Virus record (IMG/VR): IMGVR_UViG_3300006749_000153
Span: 1-22,910 of that record
Origin: a virus
Length of the DNA stretch: 22,910 bases
Direction: 5' to 3' (one strand)
Each line of letters begins with the position of its first letter. Within the stretch, counting starts at the first letter, position 1. Both the position numbers and the translations under genes were made by a program. This document shows, one piece after another, positions 8,491-16,204 of the stretch. The notes under the pieces are model-generated. The model was not told the origin of the DNA. It saw only the letters and a program-made list of their open reading frames with translations, and did not search any database.

Positions 8491-9561
8491 TTAAAAATTT
8501 ACAGGTGCCGGCCAACCGGTACTTGTTTTAGGTCCATAAATATTTTTATTTTCTGTATCAATAGCATAATCTCCTGGCTTTCCTAATTCGTTAGCTGGTG
8601 GTTCTGTTATATTGTATGACTGTGCTGGAGCTTCTTGCAATGATGTTAGTAAACTTTGTTGTTGTTCTACTAATTCTTCTATAGCATCAACTCTTGCTGT
8701 TATATCTGAAATTCCTACATTAATCTCAGAATAAAATTCACTTCCCATGGTATCGTCATCAACTCTACTATCAGCTGACCCCCATGCAACTCCAGATCCT
8801 GGATCCATTTCTCCATTCCAAACATATAAATTTCCATCTGGAGATATATATGGACTTCTTGGATATGGTGGAACTCCTGGTTTGGGACTATCTGACTTTC
8901 CATTTTTATCAAGTCCATCACCATTAACTAATAGCCACTCGCCGGCTGGTTGAGTTTCTGGAATACTATCAGAATAATCTAAATCGTTTATTGCATCCTG
9001 TAAAGCCGAATTAACTGTCATAGCACTAGCTCCAAGTCCATCGCCACCACCAGCATCAGCATTTCCAGTACATTTTGTGTCTAATTGAGTTATAATTGGA
9101 GCAAGTCCAAATAACGTAGCTTCTAAAGATGCTTTAATAGACGGAGGAATAACAGCTAGTTGCTTTACCGCTACGCCGGCATTAGCTAATACCATATTTT
9201 GTACTACAGCTAACTCTGCTAAAAGTGCCGCTTGACCTACAATTGGCGTTAAAAATACTGTTGCTTTAATAGCTGAAGCAACTCCGATTAATGTTTTAAC
9301 TAATTTAATAATTTTTTCTAGTATTGGAACAAGCTCTAATAATTTAGCTATTAAGTCTTGTATTTGTTGTATCCTTTTTAATAAATCTTGTACATCTGGA
9401 TTATCACAACCGCAATCATCCGGTAATTTAGCTGCATCAGAAATAACTTTTTCTATTTCCGATTGTACTTTATTAATAAATTTTAATATTTGATCTACTA
9501 TCAATGATACTGCTTGATTTGGCAGTCCCGGTATTTTATCTAATGGAAATGATACTGGCAT
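8491..9561 (-). CDS. Coiled-coil/tail-fibre-like structural protein, 356 aa
   Basis: Residues 1-150 are helical and hydrophobic with heptad-like spacing (VDQILKFINKVQSEIEKVIS, then LLKRIQQIQDLIAKLLELVP), followed by an alanine/valine-rich stretch that could be membrane-active or part of a trimeric bundle. A CGC pair occurs at DDCGCDNP near residue 50. The middle (about 175-265) is G/D/P-rich with ISPDGNLYVWNGE. A short coiled coil follows (VDAIEELVEQQQSLLTSLQE), and the end reads GKPGDYAIDTENKNIYGPK then STGWPAP. The closing G-x-x-GDYAID...IYGPK...W pattern is common at the tips of phage collar, fibre and collagen-like proteins. It lies between the spike-like gene and the gp25 pair. Baseplate or fibre role inferred; family not named. 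Confidence 0.75.
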   Translation of the reverse strand: MPVSFPLDKIPGLPNQAVSLIVDQILKFINKVQSEIEKVISDAAKLPDDCGCDNPDVQDLLKRIQQIQDLIAKLLELVPILEKIIKLVKTLIGVASAIKATVFLTPIVGQAALLAELAVVQNMVLANAGVAVKQLAVIPPSIKASLEATLFGLAPIITQLDTKCTGNADAGGGDGLGASAMTVNSALQDAINDLDYSDSIPETQPAGEWLLVNGDGLDKNGKSDSPKPGVPPYPRSPYISPDGNLYVWNGEMDPGSGVAWGSADSRVDDDTMGSEFYSEINVGISDITARVDAIEELVEQQQSLLTSLQEAPAQSYNITEPPANELGKPGDYAIDTENKNIYGPKTSTGWPAPVNF

Positions 9562-9575
9562 AACTTTCTTTCTAT

Positions 9576-10586
9576 TTATTTGTCAAAATAATGATTTCTA
9601 CTATTTAATTTTCCTATTTTACTTAATAATCCTATTAACTTTCCTTGCATAATTGGCGATGAAGCTATTCCTGCAGGTCCTATAACTCCAGCATTAATAA
9701 CAGCAACTAGATCATTTAAAATCATTTTTAAAACATCTCCTTTTACTAAAGGATGTCCAGCATCTTCTTTGCCAATTCGAATTTCTTTTGATCCTAACGT
9801 AATACGTTTAGGCGAGTCTAATATAATCACATCTTTTTTTGCTCTTAAAATAATTCTGTCTGCATCTCCAATTAATTGTGACTTATTATAACTTTCAATT
9901 GGCGAACTTTTAGAAGGTTCTCTGAATAATTTTAAATCTTGTATTTGTTGTAATGATGTTAAATATAAAGATGAATCATCTCCGTTTCTTTTATGTAAAC
10001 TTTCAATTATAGGTTTTCCAAGTACTTTATCATTATGGCCGTTTGTCAATATTATAATTGGATCTCCATTTGTAGTTCCAGACCATGTAGGCGATTCTTT
10101 ATAATAATCTTCTTCCTCTTCCGGAATATTAACAGTACTTCCTAATCTAATACTATTACTATATCTTCCTTGTATAATAGTATCTCCTTCATAAGGTTGC
10201 AGATGAGATATAGTAGTTTCTTTAAAGGTTTTTCCTAATGGATTCTTTTTATCTGTATTATTTGTGTTAGAAGTTTTTTCAGCTGCTACGCCTGGTAATT
10301 GATTATGATTGATGTTCGATTGTACTCCATATGCTGGAAAGTAATACCATTGTCTTTTTGTTATATCTCCCGTACTATACTCATTAGTTCCTTGAAATAA
10401 TAAAACATGTTCTCCTATTAAAGGTATATTTTTTTGTCGACTATCTGCAGGTTTACATTGTAATGTTTGTGTTTTTTCTTCATCAAATGTTCTTACTATA
10501 ATTGTTCCTATAGTATTTGTTTCAGTAGTATAAGTAGGAGTGTATAAATTTTCAATTACTTCTGCCAATAAAAAATTAACTTTCAT
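9576..10586 (-). CDS. Baseplate hub/central spike-like protein (OB-fold plus beta-repeat tail)
   Basis: Residues 1-70 look like a small beta-barrel entry domain (MKVNFLLAEVIENLYTPTYT, VRTFDEEKTQTLQCKPAD, IPLIGEHVLLFQG), as in OB-fold spike proteins. Residues 130-215 contain GDTIIQGRYSNSIRLGST, then SWSG-like PTWSGTTNGDPIIILTNGH and DDSSLYLTSLQQI. The C-terminal part has short repeating strands, GDADRIILRAKKDVIILDS, then PKRITLGSKEIRIG, and ends with HPLVKGDVLKMILNDLV. This layout is typical of T4-like gp5/spike-related proteins in marine phages. I see no lysozyme domain, unlike T4 gp5. It starts 11 bases inside the upstream 144-aa gene, a coupled overlap. Confidence 0.65.
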   Translation of the reverse strand: MKVNFLLAEVIENLYTPTYTTETNTIGTIIVRTFDEEKTQTLQCKPADSRQKNIPLIGEHVLLFQGTNEYSTGDITKRQWYYFPAYGVQSNINHNQLPGVAAEKTSNTNNTDKKNPLGKTFKETTISHLQPYEGDTIIQGRYSNSIRLGSTVNIPEEEEDYYKESPTWSGTTNGDPIIILTNGHNDKVLGKPIIESLHKRNGDDSSLYLTSLQQIQDLKLFREPSKSSPIESYNKSQLIGDADRIILRAKKDVIILDSPKRITLGSKEIRIGKEDAGHPLVKGDVLKMILNDLVAVINAGVIGPAGIASSPIMQGKLIGLLSKIGKLNSRNHYFDK

Positions 10587-11010
10587 CTTTATTCTCCAAT
10601 GATTGTTTTACATTTTTTATTTTTTCTTCTAATTCTTTATCTTCATTATTAATATTTTCAATTTCTTCTGTTAGCTCTTCTTCGAACGTATCGTCTGCTA
10701 TTTTTAGCAGTTGATTCTTTTCATCTTCACTTAACAATGATGATTCGCCTGTTATAGTTTGAGTTGTGGAAATATATCGTTGAACTATTGCTGTTAATTT
10801 AACTAAATGATCATCGTTTTTTACAGCAACGTCTAAATACTCTTTAATTAATGGAACAATAATTGTTGCATCTGATGCGTTTCTAATTAAAGGTTGTAAT
10901 TGAGATATTAATTGATTTATTTGTCTATCTTTCTTTTTAGAATTATGATAAACATCGGACATTAGGTCAGAAAAGGTCTTTCCTTTAAATAATTCATCTT
11001 TTACGTCCAT
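10576..11010 (-). CDS. Helical acidic protein of the baseplate operon, 144 aa
   Basis: The family is not recognised. The protein is almost entirely helical, with an acidic coiled-coil C terminus (EEELTEEIENINNEDKELEE, then KIKNVKQSLENKDES) and no cysteine or membrane segment. It is the first gene of the baseplate block after the sigma-factor gene. The 24-base gap before it holds AATATTTATTATTAAAAGGA, an AT-rich element plus an SD-like AAAGGA. Its last 11 bases overlap the start of the spike-like gene, which suggests coupled translation. A tail-assembly chaperone or minor baseplate part is possible, but this is only position-based. Confidence 0.75.
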   Translation of the reverse strand: MDVKDELFKGKTFSDLMSDVYHNSKKKDRQINQLISQLQPLIRNASDATIIVPLIKEYLDVAVKNDDHLVKLTAIVQRYISTTQTITGESSLLSEDEKNQLLKIADDTFEEELTEEIENINNEDKELEEKIKNVKQSLENKDES

Positions 11011-11034
11011 ATAGCATCCTTTTAATAATAAATA

Positions 11035-11742
11035 TTAAAAAGGCAAATTCACGTACTCATTACGCTCATATTCTAAAAACTTTTCAGTATATATTTGTTT
11101 TAAAACTTTTATAACTTTTGTAATATTATTAGTTTCTAATCCTGTACGTTCTCTGATAAAAACATATAACGCTTTTTTATTAAATTGTTCTATGTTCTCC
11201 CTTTCTTGAAAAATATGCAATATTGAATCTGCAACATGTATATCAGATCGATTAGTAAATATAAAATTAATGTTATTATAACAATATTCAACATATGCAT
11301 CCATAAAATATCTTAATGTCTCTTGCATTTCCGTATTATGCATTTCTGTTACAACATTTCTTTGATCGTCTATATTAACTGGTTCAGCGGTCTTTTTTAA
11401 TGTAGAATATCCTTTTTGATTCTCTGCTATTAAATAATTAAATGCTGTTCTAGTATAATATGAATAAGCTTTTCCTGCATTAGGATTAAACTTATCTAAT
11501 CGAATTGTTAAATATGTAACTAAATCAGTTTGTAAATCTTTAAATGATGAATCAATATATTCACATTTCATTTTATTGATTAAATTTTCAGACAATTTCA
11601 TAAAAGCTGGAAATATAAATCTTCTATAAACTTTTTCTTTTCTAACTTGAAAATCTAATTTCTCTAATCTATTATATGAAGATATAGAACATTCAGTTAT
11701 TCCTGTCCAATACCTATTTGACTTCTTTTTCTTTCGGCCCAT
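11035..11742 (-). CDS. Late-transcription sigma factor, T4 gp55-like
   Basis: Residues 60-115 match sigma-70 region 2 as seen in gp55-type phage sigma factors: SSFKDLQTDLVTYLTIRLDK, then FNPNAGKAYSYYTRTAFNYL and IAENQKGYSTLKK. The pattern D-L-x(6)-L-x(5)-K-F-[ND]-P-x-x-G-K-A-[FY]-[ST]-[YF]-[YF] is characteristic. The basic N terminus (MGRKKKKSNRYW) and a C-terminal helical tail (KALYVFIRERTGLETNNITK, VIKVLKQIYTEKFLE) flank it. T4 gp55 is 185 aa; this one is 235. In T4 gp55 directs host RNA polymerase to TATAAATA late promoters with gp33 and the sliding clamp. It overlaps the 98-aa membrane gene by 29 bases and lies just upstream of the baseplate block it may help express. Confidence 0.85.
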   Translation of the reverse strand: MGRKKKKSNRYWTGITECSISSYNRLEKLDFQVRKEKVYRRFIFPAFMKLSENLINKMKCEYIDSSFKDLQTDLVTYLTIRLDKFNPNAGKAYSYYTRTAFNYLIAENQKGYSTLKKTAEPVNIDDQRNVVTEMHNTEMQETLRYFMDAYVEYCYNNINFIFTNRSDIHVADSILHIFQERENIEQFNKKALYVFIRERTGLETNNITKVIKVLKQIYTEKFLEYERNEYVNLPF

Positions 11743-12010
11743 TAAATTCTTTTTCTAAATTATCAATTACTTCTTTTAATATATTAAATGTACTACCAGC
11801 TTCATCATCTGATTCAAATGATCCTCTATAATCAATTTTCTTCATTTCATTATATGAATTTTTTATTTGATTATACATATATTCATTCATATCTTCTAAT
11901 TCAATTATATAATCTTCAGTATCTGCTAATACTCCAGCTATAGTATATGCTCTATATATAAAGTAAGTACATGCTCCAGATAATATTAATATTACAATTA
12001 TAGATATCAT
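11714..12010 (-). CDS. Small single-pass membrane protein, 98 aa
   Basis: One N-terminal membrane helix (MISIIVILILSGACTYFIYR) is followed by a cytoplasmic-looking acidic coiled coil. It contains YNEMKKIDYRGSFESDDEAG, a D-x-x-G-[SA]-F-E-x-D-D-E-x-G pattern that I believe recurs in small proteins beside gp55 in T4-like marine phages (memory only). The start codon overlaps the stop of the HD-domain gene (ATGA), and its 3' end overlaps the sigma gene by 29 bases, so the three are probably translated as a unit. The function is unknown. Confidence 0.8.
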   Translation of the reverse strand: MISIIVILILSGACTYFIYRAYTIAGVLADTEDYIIELEDMNEYMYNQIKNSYNEMKKIDYRGSFESDDEAGSTFNILKEVIDNLEKEFNGPKEKEVK

Positions 12011-12783
12011 GAGTCTCCAAAGGTTTTAAATATATCTGCTATATCATTTTTTATTTCAGGATTTTGTTCTGCTAAATTTTTAATAGCTGTCTTTTTAGTA
12101 GCTTTTGCTTTTTGCGATACTGGCTTTGGAGAATTATTTTTATATGATCTCCATCTTTCATATTCTATTTGTGAAGCCATATGATCTGCATGATGTAATA
12201 TTAAAGGCAAATTAGTTTTTAATTTAGCTTGTGCTGATCTAGCAATAAAATAAGGCTTATTAGAATCATCATATACACCATCATGTATTTTTATAGCTTG
12301 ATATTCATTCCAAGATACTTTTATATCATATTTTTGTAATAAATAAATAGATAAGTCTGGTACCATTGTAAAAGGAATATTTTCATTATGTTTATACATT
12401 CTTCCCATATTCTTTCTATGCCAATCAGATGTTTCTACTTGATACACTTCTCTTCCTTTTCCTGGAAATCCACATTTGCCTAAATCATGATGCATAGCTG
12501 CAAACATCATCTCTTCTCTGTTATACCCAGATGTATCTGATCCCATATCAATCCATGCATCATATAATTTTTCTACGCAATCCATAACACGTAATACATG
12601 ATCAATATAACCTCCAGCAAATGCATTATGATAATGCGCAACAGAAGAAGCAGGCATCATTATAATACGCTCTTCATAATCATCATATAATTTATTTAAT
12701 TTATCTGCTCTAGATGGAAATAAAGTATTAACTCTACTTCTATATTCATCCCAATTGGATTTAATTTTTTCTGCTTCTAACAT
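12007..12783 (-). CDS. HD-domain phosphohydrolase, 258 aa
   Basis: The HD metal-site residues are easy to follow: H62 in GGYIDHVLRVMDCV, the pair H99-D100 in AAMHHDLGKCGFPGKG, a later H167 (KIHDGVYDD) and D200 in LILHHADHMASQIE. HD-domain proteins are metal-dependent phosphohydrolases acting on nucleotides or cyclic nucleotides. The substrate cannot be read here. I chose the ATG at 12783 rather than an upstream one at 12861, because the longer version would run through the small zinc-ribbon gene at 12807-12965. The C-terminal 45 residues (PKPVSQKAKATKKTAIKNLA) are lysine-rich. A TATAAATA octamer lies 5 bases upstream of this start, probably too close to serve as a promoter for a leadered transcript. 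The stop overlaps the next gene (ATGA). Confidence 0.82.
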   Translation of the reverse strand: MLEAEKIKSNWDEYRSRVNTLFPSRADKLNKLYDDYEERIIMMPASSVAHYHNAFAGGYIDHVLRVMDCVEKLYDAWIDMGSDTSGYNREEMMFAAMHHDLGKCGFPGKGREVYQVETSDWHRKNMGRMYKHNENIPFTMVPDLSIYLLQKYDIKVSWNEYQAIKIHDGVYDDSNKPYFIARSAQAKLKTNLPLILHHADHMASQIEYERWRSYKNNSPKPVSQKAKATKKTAIKNLAEQNPEIKNDIADIFKTFGDS

Positions 12784-12806
12784 ATTTTTATTTATATTAT
12801 AATGAA

Positions 12807-12965
12807 TTATTTTGAATATTCCAAAAGACCTTCGGATATCTTGAAAGTGCAAGGAGCACATATAACTGATATTGATGTGTCAGCTACTGTTTCTGTATTA
12901 GTGCAGTTATTATATCTACACTCTAACGTTTTTGTTGTTTTACTTTTTTTAATTGATTTTTTCAT
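12807..12965 (-). CDS. Small zinc-ribbon-like protein, 52 aa
   Basis: This short ORF reads MKKSIKKSKTTKTLECRYNN, then CTNTETVADTSISVICAPCT, then FKISEGLLEYSK and a TAA. Two cysteine pairs, C-x4-C at the start (ECRYNNC) and C-x2-C (CAPC), are spaced like a small zinc ribbon or knuckle. The lysine-rich N terminus would suit nucleic-acid contact. It sits 11 bases after the membrane/coiled-coil gene and 23 bases before the HD-domain start. Its coding frame conflicts with the longer HD-domain start, which is one reason to prefer the shorter one. The family is not known. Confidence 0.65.
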   Translation of the reverse strand: MKKSIKKSKTTKTLECRYNNCTNTETVADTSISVICAPCTFKISEGLLEYSK

Positions 12966-12976
12966 TTAATTTGAAT

Positions 12977-13933
12977 TTATGATTTTACTATTGTCCCGGT
13001 TTTTGTAGGCGGTTTCTTTTCTTCTTCGTAATGAATACCATCATTACCATTTTGTCCAATTATATTCATTCGTTTTTCTGCTTCATCCCAATCACTATTA
13101 GTAGTAACCTTTTCGCCATATATATTTTCTTTTGTATTTTCATTTAGTATATCAAAAGCTTTATTTGATGCAATTAATAAGACTATTGCTAAAGGGTCAA
13201 AAACAAAAATAAAAATTAATATAAACCAATTCACTACTTCATTTGTAGGACGATCTAATAATTCAGAAACATATTTTAATGGTCCTATTTCATTAGCCAC
13301 AGTTGAATTCGATTCAATATCTAAAACTTGCAAATCTAATGATGTAATAGAATCAGTTAAAGATTCCATTTTAATTGAGACTGCATTTCTTTGGTCTTTC
13401 ATATCATTAAGTTGAGCAGTTAATACTTTTCTTGTTGATGAAGATGTAGTAGTAATTATTTGATTTGTTTCCTTATCTCGATATTGTATTTTATTATTAG
13501 ATAATCCCTTAGTTAACTCAGATATTGAATTAGCTAATTGATTCTTTTCAGTTGTATAACTATCTAATTGCTCTTGAAATCTAGTTTTTTTCATTTCAAT
13601 GACAGTTATCTCTTTATCCATAAAAGATAATTCATTTGCTGTTTCCTGATATGCAGCTGTTAAAAATCCATATATACCTAATGAAGTTATAAACATTAAT
13701 ATTACAACAGCACTAGTTAGATATAATTTTAATAAGAAATTTATTTTTTTCCAAAATCGATGTAAATATGTAGCGGTTATTAATTTAGCTGCTTCTAATG
13801 TACCAGCCATAATAGCAACCGCCACAGCTTGTGCTGAAAATAATTTACTAATTCCGAATACACTGTAATATGCAGCACTACCAGCTAACGATAATGCAAT
13901 CAGTAGTACAGTATATACAAATGTTTTATTCAT
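12977..13933 (-). CDS. Membrane protein with four helices and long coiled-coil loop, 318 aa
   Basis: Four membrane segments can be seen: residues 5-25 (TVLLIALSLAGSAAYYSVFG), 33-55 (AVAVAIMAGTLEAAKLITAT), 67-93 (LYLTSAVVILMFITSLGIYG) and 234-255 (NWFILIFIFVFDPLAIVLLI). Between the third and fourth, residues 98-225 form a mostly polar coiled-coil region that contains a Thr/Ser-rich patch (ETNQIITTTSSSTRK). The C terminus is polar and lysine/glutamate-rich (DEAEKRMNIIGQNGNDG). I cannot name the family. It lies 3 bases after the 60-aa gene and just downstream of a 51-aa two-helix protein, beside the peptidoglycan-enzyme genes. A membrane role in lysis, entry or superinfection control is possible, but only by proximity. 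Confidence 0.8.
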   Translation of the reverse strand: MNKTFVYTVLLIALSLAGSAAYYSVFGISKLFSAQAVAVAIMAGTLEAAKLITATYLHRFWKKINFLLKLYLTSAVVILMFITSLGIYGFLTAAYQETANELSFMDKEITVIEMKKTRFQEQLDSYTTEKNQLANSISELTKGLSNNKIQYRDKETNQIITTTSSSTRKVLTAQLNDMKDQRNAVSIKMESLTDSITSLDLQVLDIESNSTVANEIGPLKYVSELLDRPTNEVVNWFILIFIFVFDPLAIVLLIASNKAFDILNENTKENIYGEKVTTNSDWDEAEKRMNIIGQNGNDGIHYEEEKKPPTKTGTIVKS

Positions 13934-13936
13934 TAC

Positions 13937-14119
13937 TTATTTTGATTTGTCTATATAATCTTTAACTGATTCTAGTTTTCTTAATGATTCAGCTAAATTC
14001 ATCATTGCTGATTTTGGATCAATTTTACCGGTTTCGATTCCTCGGCCGACACTTCTAATGATTTCATATGCATCAGTTAAATTGTCATTTATTTGATTTT
14101 TAAAATGTAATTCTGACAT
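13937..14119 (-). CDS. Small helical protein, 60 aa
   Basis: MSELHFKNQINDNLTDAYEI is followed by IRSVGRGIETGKIDPKSAMM, and the rest is helical with a charged tail (RKLESVKDYIDKSK). There is no membrane segment or cysteine. AAAAAAAGGAATAAGTTATG upstream supports this start. It lies between the 51-aa membrane gene (15 bases away) and the 318-aa membrane gene (3 bases away), so the three are probably one unit. The function is unknown. Confidence 0.7.
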   Translation of the reverse strand: MSELHFKNQINDNLTDAYEIIRSVGRGIETGKIDPKSAMMNLAESLRKLESVKDYIDKSK

Positions 14120-14134
14120 AACTTATTCCTTTTT

Positions 14135-14290
14135 TTACTTTTTAAATGCTAATAAAAATTCACGTACTGCAATTCCGAATGCAATACCAGAATAAAATAC
14201 ATTTTTATCTAATAATAGTAAAACTGCAATACCACCAATAGCAGCTGCTTTAAACCATGATGAGTTTACTATGTTTTTAATTTTTTCCAT
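14135..14290 (-). CDS. Two-helix small membrane protein, 51 aa (holin-like?)
   Basis: Too short for many gene finders. It reads MEKIKNIVNSSWFKAAAIGG, then IAVLLLLDKNVFYSGIAFGI, then AVREFLLAFKK. Two hydrophobic segments (residues 12-27 and 32-47) are separated by a short DKN turn, and the C terminus is basic. That topology is seen in small holins and in many unrelated phage membrane proteins. An AAAGGA site (AAAGGAAAATTATG) supports the start. It is the first gene of the leftward block that starts opposite the NlpC/P60-like gene. A holin role is speculation from size and from the neighbouring cell-wall enzymes. Confidence 0.65.
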   Translation of the reverse strand: MEKIKNIVNSSWFKAAAIGGIAVLLLLDKNVFYSGIAFGIAVREFLLAFKK

Positions 14291-14377
14291 AATTTTCCTT
14301 TCTTTATATAAATATTGATAAAGTAAAATACCTATATATTTATTAATATAATAAAAAATATTCAGAAAAACAAGATT
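14291..14377. promoter_or_regulatory. Divergent intergenic promoter region (87 bases)
   Basis: This is the longest non-coding stretch in the window, between the leftward 51-aa gene and the rightward NlpC/P60-like gene. It is very AT-rich and must hold the start signals for both directions. It contains TATAAATA on the plus strand at 14307-14314, 63 bases before the plus-strand start, and ATATTTATTA at 14336-14345. No hairpin of note was seen. Confidence 0.5.
14307..14314 (+). promoter_or_regulatory. TATAAATA octamer, candidate gp55-type late promoter
   Basis: An exact TATAAATA, the T4 late-promoter core, on the plus strand 63 bases upstream of the NlpC/P60-like start. A gp55-like sigma factor is encoded about 3 kb away. 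AT-rich DNA yields such octamers by chance, so this is a candidate only. Confidence 0.35.
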
Positions 14378-15562
14378 ATGATTAAGTTGAAAAATTTACT
14401 TTCAGAAGTATTAGGTCCAGTACGAGATGACTTTGATAAGTCATATAATTACCAAATAAGAAATGGAGTATGGCATACACAGAAGAAAGGTGGATCAAAA
14501 TGGTTTTCATTGGCTAATAATAAAAAAGCAATTGATCTTCTTAATAAAACATACCCAACTGATTTTTCTAGAATAGATAATTCAAATTTATTACCATTTA
14601 AAAATAACGATGAAGGAAATAAATTTAGAAAATGGGTTAATGATACATATCCAGAATATGCAAAACAAATAGATTTAGATCCGGAGGGATCATATAATAA
14701 TAGTTATATCAAAAAAGCTTGGAAATCTTATGGTGAAGAATTTATGAATTCTAATAGTAATGTTTCTGCTTTAACGCCTAATTGGTTCCAACAAATTCAA
14801 GTTTCACCTGATGAATTTATGGCATCGCCAGGCACTAAAGGTGGATATGCAAAAGATATGGTAACATTTAAAACAGGTTGGGTGGATATTGTAGATTCTA
14901 CTAAATCAATGAAAATCTGTAATGCACCAGAATTGAAAAATCAATGTGCTTCATTTGTAAATGTAGTAGATGACAGCGTATCTAGTATGGGAGATGCTTG
15001 GAGTAACTGGTGGAGAAAAACCGGGAAAGTTCAATCATATAACGCAATGAAATATATGAGTGATAATGATAAAAGGATGTATGAAAAAAGATTTCAAGAT
15101 TCAATTAATGATCCTACTCCTACTAACAATGGAGGAGGTAATCAAAAAAAGAATATTAAAATGTTAATGCAAGGAATATTATCAAATGCCCCAGGTCCAT
15201 CTCCGTCTGATTTATCTGTAGGGTCACATGTTGGAATATTTTGGCCAAAAAGTAATTATCATCAACAAGCATTAAAAGTTGCAGGACAAAAAGGCATAAA
15301 AGATGGAAAACGAGTAGAATATATGCCATTCAATACTCATATAGGAATAGTAATAGCTATCAAAGACGGAGTTCCAATTATATTACATGAAGTAGATGGA
15401 ATAGGATATGCAGATCCATATGATAAAATTATAGACCAAGGAAAAGTTGTTTGGGTGAAAAAAGAACAACAAGAAGAAAAGAAAAAAGGATTATTTGATT
15501 TATTATTAGAACCATTTCTTTCAAATAACAAAAGTAATAATTTACCAATTAATAAAGCTTAA
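14378..15562 (+). CDS. NlpC/P60-like peptidoglycan peptidase with capsid-targeting-like N terminus, 394 aa
   Basis: The N terminus is MIKLKNLLSEVLG. A helical region follows, with a segment like EGNKFRKWVNDTYPEYAKQI (residues 79-98) and KAWKSYGEEF. Two parts fit the NlpC/P60 cysteine-peptidase fold: C190 in KNQCASFVNVV, at the start of the catalytic helix; and DLSVGSHVGIFWPKSN then H321 in THIGIVIAIKDGVPIILHEV, matching the Gly-Asp/His-Val-Gly-Ile strands with the catalytic His. A P/G/N-rich linker (about 246-256) interrupts the domain. Such enzymes cut peptide bonds in peptidoglycan. The L-x-E at residues 8-10 resembles a T4 prohead-protease site. There is no signal peptide. Its TAA shares a TTAA with the convergent lipoprotein gene. 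Lysis enzyme or packaged entry enzyme cannot be decided here. Confidence 0.75.
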   Translation: MIKLKNLLSEVLGPVRDDFDKSYNYQIRNGVWHTQKKGGSKWFSLANNKKAIDLLNKTYPTDFSRIDNSNLLPFKNNDEGNKFRKWVNDTYPEYAKQIDLDPEGSYNNSYIKKAWKSYGEEFMNSNSNVSALTPNWFQQIQVSPDEFMASPGTKGGYAKDMVTFKTGWVDIVDSTKSMKICNAPELKNQCASFVNVVDDSVSSMGDAWSNWWRKTGKVQSYNAMKYMSDNDKRMYEKRFQDSINDPTPTNNGGGNQKKNIKMLMQGILSNAPGPSPSDLSVGSHVGIFWPKSNYHQQALKVAGQKGIKDGKRVEYMPFNTHIGIVIAIKDGVPIILHEVDGIGYADPYDKIIDQGKVVWVKKEQQEEKKKGLFDLLLEPFLSNNKSNNLPINKA

Positions 15563-16179
15563 GATACAACATAAATCATTGTTCCTATTTTACATAAATC
15601 AATAATTTGATTATTATATTTAATATCGGTAGTAAAACATCCTAAACTTCTACCTATATATCCATTTCTTTTAAAGAAATTATCTGATGCATATTTAGAT
15701 GAATGAAATCTTATTCCACGCTGATGAACTTTATCATTAACTCCAGGTTCTAGTCCATGAATTCTCATAGCTCTGCCAATAACAGAATTTATATATTCAT
15801 CTCCTGTAATAAATGTTCCTATTGAACTCATATTACTTCCAAATTCATTACTAAACTTAGTACAATATTTCCTCCCAGATTTTTTGCCATGCCCGACACG
15901 ACAATTAATAACTACTATTCCATCTTGAAGAACCCATAATCTTTTTTTGGAAGATGGCATTGAATAATCTACTAATATAACTTGTCCTTTATTAGGTATA
16001 TATTGCTCTAATTTTTCTGGTATTTTGATATGTTTAACTTCAGGTAGCTTAGGTCTTTCCAGAAACATTCCGTGAAATACTAATGATGACTTTTTATCTC
16101 TAATATTAAAATTTAATAGTGTGCAACCTGAAATTATCATAACAAGTAACCCAATAAATATATACTTTAGCTTTTTCAT
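15559..16179 (-). CDS. L,D-transpeptidase-fold (YkuD_2-like) lipoprotein, 206 aa
   Basis: From the ATG at 16179 the protein starts MKKLKYIFIGLLVMIISGCT, a lipoprotein signal with the lipobox I-S-G-C (Cys19 lipidated). The earlier in-frame start is a GTG at 16212 and would put 11 polar residues before the signal, so I prefer the ATG. The C-terminal half matches the murein L,D-transpeptidase (YkuD_2) pattern: RAMRIHGLEPG, then H159 in GIRFHSSKYAS, and the catalytic Cys181 in YIGRSLGCFTTD, ending CKIGTMIYVV. Enzymes of this fold crosslink or cut peptidoglycan. A phage-encoded lipoprotein form would sit in the host envelope, perhaps guarding against superinfection or altering the wall. It is convergent with the NlpC/P60-like gene, sharing a TTAA at the stops. 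Confidence 0.78.
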   Translation of the reverse strand: MKKLKYIFIGLLVMIISGCTLLNFNIRDKKSSLVFHGMFLERPKLPEVKHIKIPEKLEQYIPNKGQVILVDYSMPSSKKRLWVLQDGIVVINCRVGHGKKSGRKYCTKFSNEFGSNMSSIGTFITGDEYINSVIGRAMRIHGLEPGVNDKVHQRGIRFHSSKYASDNFFKRNGYIGRSLGCFTTDIKYNNQIIDLCKIGTMIYVVS

Positions 16180-16183
16180 ATCA

Positions 16184-16204
16184 TTTTCTTTATAATAAGA
16201 AATT
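16184..16204 (-). repeat. 21-bp leader repeat, copy 1
   Basis: A 21-base block (begins AATTTCTTATTATAAAGAAA on the minus strand, plus one A) is identical to one at 20591-20611. Here it lies 4 bases upstream of the lipoprotein ATG. Read as coding it gives ISYYKE, which is why both genes have a non-ATG extended frame. It may be a promoter, a leader or a translation enhancer for exported proteins. Confidence 0.6.

Noticed and set aside
8715-8953. ORFs on both strands within the 356-aa structural gene
   Set aside because: Short, out of frame, and without independent start signals or recognisable content.
12784-12861. Longer N terminus for the HD-domain protein (start at 12861)
   Set aside because: It would overlap the zinc-ribbon-like ORF at 12807-12965 out of frame, and the extra 26 residues have no domain-like pattern.
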